DNA from: Desulfovibrio aminophilus DSM 12254
Lineage (GTDB): Bacteria > Desulfobacterota > Desulfovibrionia > Desulfovibrionales > Desulfovibrionaceae
DNA: 64,000 nt
Direction of reading: 5' to 3'
Assembly (NCBI RefSeq): GCF_000422565.1
Contig: NZ_KE383877.1
Coordinates: 69,237 to 133,236 of the forward strand
Part shown: positions 11,806-19,456 of the stretch, piece by piece
Layout: each line of letters begins with the position of its first letter
How positions within the stretch are numbered: the first letter of the stretch is position 1
Notes under the pieces: generated by a model
Told to the model about the DNA's origin: nothing
Seen by the model: only the letters and a program-made list of their open reading frames with translations
Databases searched by the model: none
Position numbers and translations under genes: made by a program

Positions 11806-11876
11806 TCCGGCCCCGGCGAAGCCCCCTCCCCGGGGTTTTACAATGCTGAAATTTTGTCCTACAGCTTGTCGCGACA

Positions 11877-11908
11877 GGGGGAGATCCTCGACCGAGAGGA
11901 CCTCCCCC
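11877..11908 (+). promoter_or_regulatory. strong hairpin in the tyrS leader
   Basis: GGGGGAG at 11877 pairs with CTCCCCC at 11902, and TCCTC at 11885 with GAGGA at 11896, with one A-C mismatch and a 6-base loop. It ends 23 bases before the tyrS ATG and has no T run, so it is not a simple terminator. A TACAAT at 11839 may be the -10 box of this transcript. I do not see T-box features. Confidence 0.4.
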
Positions 11909-11931
11909 GGATCATTCAGAGAGGAAGAAAG

Positions 11932-13206
11932 ATGAATATCTACGACGAGTTCAAGTGGCGCGGGCTGGTGCATCAGGTCTCCGACGAGGAGAAGGTCCGC
12001 GAGTATCTTTCCGAGCCCGGCCGGACCATGTACTGCGGCTTCGACCCCACGGCCGAGAGCCTGCACATCGGCAACCTCGTGCCCCTGCTCTCCCTGGCCC
12101 GGCTCCAGCGCGCCGGCCACAAGCCCATCGTGCTCCTGGGCGGGGCCACCGGCATGATCGGCGACCCCTCGGGCAAGGACAAGGAACGCGAGTTCTCGGC
12201 CCGCGAGCTGGTCCTGGCGCGGGCCGCGCGCATCCGCGCCCAGGCCGAGGCCTTCTTCGAGAAGAACACCGGCGGCAAGCCCATCGTGGTCAACAACTAC
12301 GACTGGACCAAGGACGTGACCTTCCTGGAGATGCTCCGCGACACGGGCAAGCACTTCACCGTGAACTGGATGCTGGCCAAGGAGTCGGTCAAGGGCCGCA
12401 TCGAGCGCGAGGACGTGGGCATCTCCTTCACCGAGTTCAGCTACATGATCCTCCAGGGCTTCGACTTCCACCATCTCTACGAGACCTACGGCTGCCGGCT
12501 CCAGATCGGCGGCGGCGACCAGTGGGGCAACATCACGGCGGGCACAGAACTCATCCGCCGCAAGGCCGCCAGCGAAGCCTTCGCCATGACCTTCCCGCTC
12601 ATCACCACGGCCTCGGGCAAGAAGTTCGGCAAGAGCGAGAAGGGCGCGATCTTCATGGACCCGGCCCTGACCAGCCCCTACGCCTTCTACCAGTTCTGGC
12701 TCAACAGCGACGACCGCGACGTGGTCAAGCTGCTCAAGTTCTTCACCTTCCTGTCCCAGGAGGAGATCGCCGCCCTGGAGCGCGAGGTGGAGACGAACCC
12801 CGGCGCCCGCGAGGCCCAGAAGCGCCTGGCCGCCGAAACCACCATCATGGTCCACGGCCGCGACGTCCTGGACCGGGTTCTGGCCGCCAGCGAGGCCCTC
12901 TTCGGCAAGGGCGACATCCGCGCCGTGGAGCCCTCCCTGCTGCGCGCGGCCCTGGAAAGCGCCCCGGCCGTGAGCTACGAGGCCAGGAACCTGCCCGACC
13001 TGCCGCAGATGCTCGTGGATCTCGGCCTGTCGCCCTCCAAGGGCCAGGCCCGCAAGGACATCCAGGCGGGCGGCCTGACCCTCTCGGGGAACAAGATCAC
13101 GGACCCGGCCCACGCGCCCGGCGATTCCGATTTCCTGGAAGGCGGTGTGCTCGTGCTGCGCAAGGGCAAGAAGAACTACGGCCTGGTGACGATCCGCCGG
13201 GCATGA
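11932..13206 (+). CDS. tyrS: tyrosyl-tRNA synthetase
   Basis: Charges tRNA-Tyr in the cytoplasm. 424 residues. Class I signatures are present: the HIGH-type motif as LHIGN (about residues 43-47) and the KMSKS-type loop as KFGKSEKG (about 225-232). Other visible family segments are YCGFDPTAESLH, GGATGMIGDPSG and QIGGGDQWGN. A C-terminal S4 RNA-binding domain follows (about 360-424, SPSKGQARKDIQAGG). Start at 11932 has GAGGAAGAAAG immediately upstream; the longer in-frame extension covers a leader hairpin and is unlikely to be translated. Confidence 0.96.
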   Translation: MNIYDEFKWRGLVHQVSDEEKVREYLSEPGRTMYCGFDPTAESLHIGNLVPLLSLARLQRAGHKPIVLLGGATGMIGDPSGKDKEREFSARELVLARAARIRAQAEAFFEKNTGGKPIVVNNYDWTKDVTFLEMLRDTGKHFTVNWMLAKESVKGRIEREDVGISFTEFSYMILQGFDFHHLYETYGCRLQIGGGDQWGNITAGTELIRRKAASEAFAMTFPLITTASGKKFGKSEKGAIFMDPALTSPYAFYQFWLNSDDRDVVKLLKFFTFLSQEEIAALEREVETNPGAREAQKRLAAETTIMVHGRDVLDRVLAASEALFGKGDIRAVEPSLLRAALESAPAVSYEARNLPDLPQMLVDLGLSPSKGQARKDIQAGGLTLSGNKITDPAHAPGDSDFLEGGVLVLRKGKKNYGLVTIRRA

Positions 13207-13263
13207 CGCCTTTTCTTGACCCCGGAAGCGGGAGCGCATAGTCAGGATTGCGGGAACATTACA

Positions 13264-13899
13264 ATGGAAATGCTGCAGCACGTCATCGCGCAATACGGCT
13301 ATCTCGCCCTCTTCCTCGGCACCTTCCTGGAAGGCGAGACGATCATGCTCCTCTGCGGGTTCGCGGCCTTCACCGGGCACATGGACCTGGCGCTGGTCAT
13401 GCTCGCGGGCGGAGCCGGAACCTTCTTCGGGGACCAGCTCTACTTCTACATCGGCCGCTGGAAAGGCATGGCCGTGTTCGAGCGCTGGCCCAAGCTCAAG
13501 GGCAAGGCGTACCGCGTGGCCTGCCTGCTGCACCGCTACCGCTACGCCGTGATCCTGAGCTTCCGCTTCTTCTACGGCCTGCGCAACGTCACGCCCTTCG
13601 TCATCGGCATGAGCCCCATCAAGGCCTGGCAGTACTTCGGCCTGAACCTCATCGCCGCCGTGGTCTGGTCCGTGACCTTCGCCTCCCTGGGCTACCTCTT
13701 CGGCAGCGCGGCCGAGAGCGTGCTCCACGACGTCAAGCAGGTGGAGATGTACGTCTTCGGCGTGATCATCCTCCTGGCCCTCGCTGTCTGGGTCATCCGC
13801 AAGCTGCGGAGCAAGGCCAAGCACGAGGTGGAGGAGTGCGCCGCCCACACCCCGGCCGCCGGGGACGAACCGGTCCCGCCCAAGGACCACGAGGCATGA
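13264..13899 (+). CDS. DedA family membrane protein
   Basis: 211-residue integral membrane protein of the DedA/SNARE-associated (VTT) family, several of whose members move lipid carriers such as undecaprenyl phosphate across the membrane. The typical start LALFLGTFLEGE with its Glu is followed by GTFFGDQLYFYIGR and FFYGLRNVTPFVIGM, the family's conserved membrane-embedded segments. The C-terminal tail is hydrophilic. The start is uncertain: ATG at 13264 is preceded only by a weak GGGA, and a TTG at 13216 is in frame. Separated from tyrS by 57 bases, so possibly co-transcribed. Confidence 0.88.
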   Translation: MEMLQHVIAQYGYLALFLGTFLEGETIMLLCGFAAFTGHMDLALVMLAGGAGTFFGDQLYFYIGRWKGMAVFERWPKLKGKAYRVACLLHRYRYAVILSFRFFYGLRNVTPFVIGMSPIKAWQYFGLNLIAAVVWSVTFASLGYLFGSAAESVLHDVKQVEMYVFGVIILLALAVWVIRKLRSKAKHEVEECAAHTPAAGDEPVPPKDHEA

Positions 13900-13958
13900 C
13901 CTGATCCGAAGCCGATCCGCTCCCGGCGCGACCCGCCGGACCTCTTCCGATAATCATG

Positions 13959-13987
13959 GCCCCCGGCTCACGGGGGCTGTACTTTTT
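13959..13987 (+). terminator. rho-independent terminator after dedA
   Basis: Stem GCCCCCG / CGGGGGC with loop GCTCA, followed by TGTACTTTTTC. Confidence 0.8.
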
Positions 13988-14069
13988 CAGGGACGGCATT
14001 CATAATCTCCCCGTGGGAGCCGGGTTCCCGGCCTCGGGGACAACCAGTCACGACAACGAGACTTCATCC

Positions 14070-15317
14070 ATGCGCATTTCGCTCATCGACCTCATCTCGG
14101 CCCTCTCCGGCGCGCTCGACCTCGTCAGCCCCGCCGTGGTCGGCCACCACCGCCGCGTGGCGGCCATCGCCACGGCCCTGGGCCGACGCCTCAACCTCCC
14201 GCCCGCCGACATCACGGACCTGCGCCTGGCCGCCCTGCTCCACGACGTGGGGGCCTTTTCCCTCAAAAGCCGGCTCGACGCCCTGGTCTTCGACACCAAC
14301 GACCTGGACCACGCCGAAACCGGCTGGCGCCTGCTGCGCGCCCTGCCCCGGCTCGAACGCCCGGCCCGGCTCGTGCGCTGGCACCACACCCGCTTCGACG
14401 ACTTCGGCGACATCCTCGACGACCCGCGCACCCTGCTCCTCGGCAACCTCCTCAACCTCGCCGACCGCGTGGACGTCTCCCTGCGCCGCGACCGCGACCT
14501 GGACACCGAGGCCCGCGCCGCCATCCGCCGCATCGGCATGCTCCGGGGCCGCACCTTCGACCCCGAAACCCTGCGCGCCCTGGACGACACCATCGCCGGG
14601 AACGACCTGGACCCCGAGTTCTGGCACGGGGCCGTGCGCGACGCGCGCTGCACCGCCGACTGCCTGGAGCTCTCCCTGGAGGACGGCGAGATCCCCGTCT
14701 TCTCCCGGGCCTTCTCCCAGGTCATCGACTTCCGCAGCCGCTTCACCGCCACCCACTCGCGCGGCGTGGCCGCCGTGGCCCACGCCCTGGCCGGGCTGGA
14801 AGGCCTGCCCGAGGACATCCGCGCCCGCGTCCTCCTGGCCGGAGACCTCCACGACCTGGGCAAGCTCGCCGTGCCCACGGAAATCCTCGAAAAACCCGGC
14901 CCCCTCGATCCCCGCGAGGCCGAGATCATGCGCCGCCACGCCGAGATCGGCGAGCGCGTCCTCTCCCAGGTTCCCGGCCTGGAGGATGTGGCCGAGTTCG
15001 GCTGCCGCCACCACGAACGGCCCAACGGACGGGGCTACCCCCGGGGCCTCGCGGGCGGCCAGCTCAGGCAGCCCTCCCTGCTCGTGGCCGCCGCCGACGT
15101 CTTCACCGCCGTGCTCGAAGACCGGCCCTATCGTCCGGGCATGACCCTGGACCGCGCCCGCTCCCTCCTGCGCACCCTGGCCGACGACGGCGACCTCGAC
15201 ACCCGGGCCGTGGACCTGCTCCTGACCCACACCACCCAGGTGGACGAGGCCCGCAGACAAGCCCAGGACGAGGCCCACAGGCAATTCACCGCCTTCGCCC
15301 CCGGCTTCGCCGCCTGA
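14070..15317 (+). CDS. HD-GYP domain protein, probable cyclic di-GMP phosphodiesterase
   Basis: 415-residue soluble protein with two HD modules. The N-terminal one (about 20-200) has LHDVG and RWHHTRFDDFGD but lacks a clean GYP. The C-terminal one (about 225-390) has GDLHDLGKLAVP and the diagnostic HHERPNGRGYPRGL, the HD-GYP signature of cyclic di-GMP hydrolases. No membrane helix or receiver domain is visible. Start at 14070 is taken from homology-like spacing (MRISLIDLISALSGALD); a start further upstream would run through the dedA terminator. Confidence 0.88.
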   Translation: MRISLIDLISALSGALDLVSPAVVGHHRRVAAIATALGRRLNLPPADITDLRLAALLHDVGAFSLKSRLDALVFDTNDLDHAETGWRLLRALPRLERPARLVRWHHTRFDDFGDILDDPRTLLLGNLLNLADRVDVSLRRDRDLDTEARAAIRRIGMLRGRTFDPETLRALDDTIAGNDLDPEFWHGAVRDARCTADCLELSLEDGEIPVFSRAFSQVIDFRSRFTATHSRGVAAVAHALAGLEGLPEDIRARVLLAGDLHDLGKLAVPTEILEKPGPLDPREAEIMRRHAEIGERVLSQVPGLEDVAEFGCRHHERPNGRGYPRGLAGGQLRQPSLLVAAADVFTAVLEDRPYRPGMTLDRARSLLRTLADDGDLDTRAVDLLLTHTTQVDEARRQAQDEAHRQFTAFAPGFAA

Positions 15318-15395
15318 TCGCGGCGGCCGGAAAGACTGATCCGGGGGCTTCCAGCCCCCGCCCCCCTGGCCAGAGCTGCGCCCTGGACCCCATAA

Positions 15396-15460
15396 TGGCG
15401 CGGGATTTCGCGGCTCCGTCGCGCGCCGTCGGCCCGCTCGCCCCGCGAAATCCCGCGCCA
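15396..15460. repeat. 18-bp perfect inverted repeat
   Basis: TGGCGCGGGATTTCGCGG (15396-15413) and its exact reverse complement (15443-15460), separated by 29 bases. No gene covers it. It has no T run after it. Confidence 0.75.
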
Positions 15461-15538
15461 CGGTGGGCCATAAGAGAGCCGGAAGCCTCCCCGCCTTTCT
15501 GAAATGGGCCGAAGGCCCCCGAAAGGCGGACGCGAGGC

Positions 15539-15659
15539 GTGTTTTCACGAGCCAGGCAGGAGCAAGTCGGGCCCGGCCCGAAGCGCCCGCACGACAGGCC
15601 CCGCGGCCCCGCACCCCTGATTCGGGAGTGCGCGGCCCCTTGCCTTGTCGTGAAAATAC
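15539..15659. repeat. 121-bp element bounded by 12-bp inverted repeats
   Basis: GTGTTTTCACGA at 15539 and TCGTGAAAATAC at 15648 are inverted with one mismatch. Inside, CAGGCAGG...GGGCC on the left partly matches the complement of GGCCCCTTGCCTTG on the right, and a smaller hairpin centres on CCTGATTCGGGAG. It may be a structured RNA or a miniature inverted-repeat element. No coding frame is convincing. Confidence 0.5.
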
Positions 15660-15679
15660 CCGAGGGGCCGCCCCCCGTT

Positions 15680-15775
15680 ATCGCCCCCGGCTTCGGGGGG
15701 TCATGAAAAGGCGGAAGAGACTCCCATCTCTTCCGCCTTTTTGAATTGAGGCGAAGCCCCCGGCTTCGCCGGTTT
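15680..15775. terminator. dispersed repeat with terminator hairpin
   Basis: CCCCCGGCTTCGGGGGG, then AAAGGCGGAAGAGA paired with TCTCTTCCGCCTTTTT (about 15702-15746), then CCGGCTTCGCCGG. T runs on one side and A runs on the other make it usable in both directions, serving the HD-GYP gene and the portal gene. Confidence 0.75.
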
Positions 15776-17339
15776 ACGGAACGACGGAAGAGGGTTCCTC
15801 TCCCCCGTCCTCCTGAGCCGGGCCGAGGGCCCTGACGCGGGCGGCGCGGACGTCCCGCTCGGGCAGGAGGTAGTCCTCGGGCGCGCCGAACAGCTCCACG
15901 GCGTGCCGGGCGATGCGGTCGGTGTCGAAGTTGTCCATGAGCCCCAGGGAGTCGCCGCCCTGCATCAGGGGCGCGAGGTAGGTCATGGCCTGGGTCAGGG
16001 TCTGGGCCTCGTACTGCTTCTGGGCCCGGGCCACGGGCGAGGCGTAGTCGATGACCAGATCGCGCCGGGCGACTCCCCCCGGCAGGGGCGGCAGTTCGCC
16101 CGAACGCAGGAGGATGTTGAAGACCCGGTTCACCAGCGGGGCCAGGAACTCGGTCTGCATCCGGCCGAGCACCGGGCCGAGCACGCGCATCTTCTCGCTC
16201 TGGCGGATGAGGGCCTCGGTGGCCGAAAGCACGGGCGCGCCCGGGGGCTGGAGCTGGTCGTTGAGGAAGATCGCCCGGATCGAGTCCCGCCGCGCGGCCA
16301 TCATGGACTCGGTGGCCTTGAGGTCCACGGCCACCGGCAGGGCCTCGATGCGGTCGCCGGACCCGGCGCGGTAGTACGACAACCCGCCCGGGCCGGAGCG
16401 GATCGGGCCCAGGAAGCCGTCGTCCGGGACCATGAGCGGCGGGTCGGACATCTTCTCGGCGGCCATGAGCGCGGTGCGGCTCATGGCGTTCAGCACGCGG
16501 ATGTCCGAGAGCGCCGTGAGCCCCGGGCCCCGGCCGTAGACCTCCCCGGCGGCCTTGGACCAGCGCGGGACCATGTAGGGCATCTCCAGATAGCCGGATT
16601 CCTCCAGCACCCGCCGCGCGCCCAGCTCCACGTAGACGCTGGCGAAGGGGAAGTTGCGGTTGCCCAGGCCCAGGGGGTCGCGGTCCGCGCGGGGGAAGAC
16701 CGCGTGCAGGATCTCCACCGGCTCCTCGGGCCGCTCCCCGGCCTTGCGCCGGGTCTCCTCGGAGCAGGCCTCGCCCCACTGGGACGCGGCCTGGCGCGCG
16801 GTCAGCTCATAGGTGCGCAGGACCGTGTCCACCACCCCGCGCACGTCCTCGGCCACGCAGACCTCGGACAGGGGCCGGGCCGAGAAGCGCACGGCGCATT
16901 CCGCGTCGGCCTCCACGTAGAGCACGCCCGTGCCGAGCAGGACCACGTCCAGGTACAGCTCGTGGGCCGCCGCCTGAAAGCCGCTGGCCTCGGAGTTGAA
17001 CAGCGCGGCCATGCGCTCCGTGGCCTCGGACACGTAGGTCCGCACGCCCTCCTGGTCGGCCAGGCGCTTGTCCCTGGCCCGCACCCGGAACCAGGGCAGG
17101 CAGGGGTTGGTGAGCAGGCCGCCCAGGGCCGCGCCCAGCAGGTCCAGGGCGTGGCAGGGCGTGGAGTCGTAGATCTTCTCGTCGCCCGCCCGGCCCCGGC
17201 TCGAAGTCCGGCCCCGGAAGGAATTCTTGCGCGGCAGCACGTAGTCCGAAAGCTCCTCCCAGGTGGGCAGCCAGGGGTCGCGGGCCTCCTCCAGGCTCTT
17301 GCGCCGGGCCAGGAGAGCATCGATGCGCGCTTCGTCCAT
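15774..17339 (-). CDS. podovirus-type portal (head-tail connector) protein, prophage remnant
   Basis: 521 residues, resembling the head-to-tail connecting proteins of T7-like phages, the dodecameric portal through which DNA is packaged. The N-terminal part has the family's W.....YVLPRKNSF and KIYDSTPCHALDLLGAALGGLLTNP. Further on are FGxxP-type and receptor-ring segments (YGRGPGLTALSDIRVLN, SATEALIRQSEKM). It appears full length. It is preceded on the same strand, 3 bases away, by a small phage protein, but no terminase, scaffold or capsid gene is nearby. Its C-terminal codons run into the repeat at 15775. Confidence 0.85.
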   Translation of the reverse strand: MDEARIDALLARRKSLEEARDPWLPTWEELSDYVLPRKNSFRGRTSSRGRAGDEKIYDSTPCHALDLLGAALGGLLTNPCLPWFRVRARDKRLADQEGVRTYVSEATERMAALFNSEASGFQAAAHELYLDVVLLGTGVLYVEADAECAVRFSARPLSEVCVAEDVRGVVDTVLRTYELTARQAASQWGEACSEETRRKAGERPEEPVEILHAVFPRADRDPLGLGNRNFPFASVYVELGARRVLEESGYLEMPYMVPRWSKAAGEVYGRGPGLTALSDIRVLNAMSRTALMAAEKMSDPPLMVPDDGFLGPIRSGPGGLSYYRAGSGDRIEALPVAVDLKATESMMAARRDSIRAIFLNDQLQPPGAPVLSATEALIRQSEKMRVLGPVLGRMQTEFLAPLVNRVFNILLRSGELPPLPGGVARRDLVIDYASPVARAQKQYEAQTLTQAMTYLAPLMQGGDSLGLMDNFDTDRIARHAVELFGAPEDYLLPERDVRAARVRALGPAQEDGGEEPSSVVP

Positions 17340-17342
17340 GGC

Positions 17343-17651
17343 TCACTCCCCCAGCCGGGTCTTGAGCCCCGGCCTGGCCACGGGAGCGGGGTCCAGAAGC
17401 CCGGCCCCGCCGGTGGCCAGGGTGGACGCTTGGCCGCGCATCCGGGCCACGCGGTTTCTCTCGCGCTCGGCCGCCTCCTGGCTCTCCTCCTCGCGCTTGC
17501 GCCGGTTCTCGGCGCGGCGGCGCGCCTCGTCCTCGGCCCGGGCGCGGGCCATGTCAGCGGCCGACGAGCCGCGATTCCTGGACGACGAGCCGATGGAGCC
17601 CAGGGCCAGACTGCCGATGCTCGTGATGATGTCGAATGCGGAACCACCCAT
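17343..17651 (-). CDS. small phage protein upstream of portal
   Basis: 102 residues with a short Gly/Ser-rich hydrophobic N terminus (MGGSAFDIITSIGSLALGS) and a highly charged Arg/Glu helix in the middle (ARAEDEARRRAENRRKREEE). AAGGAGG lies 9 bases before the ATG at 17651, which is why this start is preferred to 17681. It sits 3 bases from the portal start, suggesting translational coupling. It resembles in style the small phage protein at 62625 (charged alpha-helical), but I cannot name a function. Confidence 0.7.
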   Translation of the reverse strand: MGGSAFDIITSIGSLALGSIGSSSRNRGSSAADMARARAEDEARRRAENRRKREEESQEAAERERNRVARMRGQASTLATGGAGLLDPAPVARPGLKTRLGE

Positions 17652-17744
17652 GTGTCCATCCTCCTTGGGCGGCGGGACCACGGACCTCCCGCTCCCCCGC
17701 CGCGCCGGTTTCCCCGGAGACTAGCCCCGGTTTTCCGCCCCCGC

Positions 17745-17893
17745 GAAGATCAGCGGCACATTGACGGCTCTTTGCAGCGAATATGCATCTTGACCGCCTT
17801 CGGCGGTTTTCAGAAAGGCGGGGGCCTTCGGCCCATTACAGAAAAGCGGGGAAGCGGGAGCCTCTTTGCCATTCCATGAACCCCCGAAGGGGG
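17745..17893. repeat. dispersed palindromic repeat cluster
   Basis: Hairpins CCGCCTTCGGCGG, GGGCCTTCGGCCC and CCCCCGAAGGGGG. The segment TTGCAGCG.AT..GCATCTTGAC (17772-17794) recurs at about 43154-43176, beside another repeat cluster. The end touches the stop of the pseudo-receiver gene. Confidence 0.75.
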
Positions 17894-18274
17894 TCAGGAG
17901 AGCATGTCCATGAACAGGCGGCGGGTGCCGGGGGCGGGGATGGCGGCGTGGACGGCGTGGGCCTGGAGGAAGGCCGGGTCCGGGGGCGCGTCGGCCGGGA
18001 CCAGGAGAAGCACGCGGACGCGGTTCCCGCGAGGGATTCCGGCGAGCTGCTGGAGTTCGTCGATCCGGCGGGCCAGGTCCGGGCCGTCGGGGCCGGAGAG
18101 GGAGCGCCCGATCACGACGGCGTCGAAGGGTTCGCCCTGGTCCAGGGCGTCGCGGAGCAGGGCCAGGGCGCATCGGCCGTCGTGAGCCTGGACGCAGGTT
18201 CCGAAGGGGTCGAGAAGGCAGATCAGATAGTCGCGGTTGACGGAATCGCCGTCCACCAGAAGAATGCGGCGCAT
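17894..18274 (-). CDS. degenerate response-regulator receiver protein
   Basis: 126-residue stand-alone receiver-like protein: it begins MRRILLVDGDSVNRDYL, matching the acidic-pocket strand of receivers, and keeps the overall length. The phosphoacceptor aspartate is missing: the usual V.MD..MP position reads VVIGRSLSGPDG, with Gly where Asp should be. The usual KP lysine is also absent (PAPG). It should therefore not be phosphorylated in the ordinary way and may act as a constitutive or protein-protein module. Start at 18274 has GGGAGA upstream. Divergent from the thioesterase gene. Confidence 0.7.
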   Translation of the reverse strand: MRRILLVDGDSVNRDYLICLLDPFGTCVQAHDGRCALALLRDALDQGEPFDAVVIGRSLSGPDGPDLARRIDELQQLAGIPRGNRVRVLLLVPADAPPDPAFLQAHAVHAAIPAPGTRRLFMDMLS

Positions 18275-18436
18275 CGGGGGTCTCCCATGCCGGAACGCAC
18301 TCCGGTGACTCTCGATTAGCGCATGGCCCCCTGCGCCGCAACGGTCGCGGAAGGCGATCCGCCGCCTTTTGTGTGACATTTGCATGGCCGCGACGGGGCT
18401 TGCGGTTTCCCGGGAGAATCTCCTAGAGTGCCGCGC

Positions 18437-19183
18437 ATGAGCACACCCCATCCGCAACATGAGGAAACCTTCCGCGTACGCGTCTACCACACCGGGGGAG
18501 GCGGCCCGAGGGCCAACCTACCCGCCGTGCTGGACCTGCTGCAGGAGGCCGCGGGCAATCACGCGGCCCAGTTCCGGGTCTCCCCCGCCGACATGCTCGA
18601 GCGGGGAACGGCCTGGGTCACGTCGCGCATCTGCGTGCGCATGGACCGTTTCCCGGACCTGGGCGAAACGGTGGTGGTGCGCACCTGGCCGCACGCCCGG
18701 GACCAGTTCTCCACGCGCCGCGACTTCCTGCTCCTGGGCGGCGACGGCGGCGAGATCGGCCGGGCGGCCTCGGTCTGGGTGGTCATGGACATCGCCGCCC
18801 GCAAGCTCGCGCCCCTGCCGGACTACATGGACGGCATGTGGGACGCCACCCCGCGCCCGGCCCTGGACCTGCCGTCCAAGGCCGTGCCGCGTCTGGCCAA
18901 GCCCGAGTCCGAGACGCCCATCCTGGTGCGCCGGGCGGACCTGGACATCAACGGCCACGTGAACAACGCCCGCTTCCCGGAATGGTGCCTGGAGTCGCTG
19001 GAGCAATGGCCCGGGCGGCTCGTCCAGGCCGACATCGCCTTCCGCGCCGAGTGCCGCCTGGGCGACGCGGTGGTCTCGCGCACCGGGCCCGGCGGCGACG
19101 GTCTGCTCCACTCCCTCTCGCGAGAGGGCGCGGAACTCTGCCGCATGAAAACATGGTGGGCGGGGGCTTCGCCCCTTTCATAG
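18437..19183 (+). CDS. acyl-ACP thioesterase
   Basis: 248 residues of the bacterial acyl-ACP thioesterase family (double hot-dog fold), which releases fatty acids from acyl carrier protein in the cytoplasm. Family features: early F.V..Y.TG..G, AGNHA, GTAWVTSRICVRMDRFPDLGE, TWP, and the second hot-dog motif DLDINGHVNNARFPEWCLE with the Asn/His of the active site. The start at 18437 gives the normal N terminus; ribosome site is poor. The last residues (GASPLS) and stop are encoded by the dispersed repeat that follows. Confidence 0.88.
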   Translation: MSTPHPQHEETFRVRVYHTGGGGPRANLPAVLDLLQEAAGNHAAQFRVSPADMLERGTAWVTSRICVRMDRFPDLGETVVVRTWPHARDQFSTRRDFLLLGGDGGEIGRAASVWVVMDIAARKLAPLPDYMDGMWDATPRPALDLPSKAVPRLAKPESETPILVRRADLDINGHVNNARFPEWCLESLEQWPGRLVQADIAFRAECRLGDAVVSRTGPGGDGLLHSLSREGAELCRMKTWWAGASPLS

Positions 19184-19280
19184 AAAGGCCCCGGCTTCGC
19201 CGGTTCATAGAAAGGCGGAAGACGGGAGCCTCCCCCGCCTTTCTAAAAACCGCCGAAGGCGGGCGAAGCCGGGCGAAGGC
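19163..19280. repeat. dispersed palindromic repeat at thioesterase 3' end
   Basis: CCGGCTTCGCCGG, then AAAGGCGG...CCCCCGCCTTT terminator-like hairpin, then GCCGAAGGCGG and a short GGGCGAAG.CGGGCGAAG tandem run. Confidence 0.75.
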
Positions 19281-19340
19281 GGGCGAAGATGGGCGAAGAT
19301 GGAGAAGGATACCGAAGGTCTTATAATCCCTTCATCATCC

Positions 19341-19370
19341 TCGACAAAAAAAACAGGGGCGTGGTATAAG
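19341..19370 (+). promoter_or_regulatory. probable promoter of cheR
   Basis: TCGACA, 18 bases, TATAAG, 86 bases upstream of cheR, in the only AT-rich stretch nearby. A second TATAAT lies at 19322. Confidence 0.5.
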
Positions 19371-19456
19371 GAAATCGCGCGGTCGACGAGAATCGAAAAA
19401 AAGCACCTGGAACCGACCGGCGACGCGCGAGACGGAACCACGAGGTCGAAACGAGC

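Larger units (their letters stand above)
15774..17651 (-). mobile_element. isolated podovirus portal module (prophage remnant)
   Basis: Two coupled phage genes (portal and the small upstream protein) flanked by chromosomal signalling genes, structured DNA and dispersed repeats. No integrase, terminase or capsid gene. Orientation is the same as the tail segment at 59.8-64 kb. Confidence 0.65.

Noticed and set aside
11806-11931. T-box riboswitch upstream of tyrS
   Set aside because: No specifier loop, T-box sequence or terminator/antiterminator pair; only a single stem-loop is present.
15903-17879. 658-codon plus-strand frame opposite the portal gene
   Set aside because: No domain; the minus strand gives a full portal protein with a coupled upstream gene.
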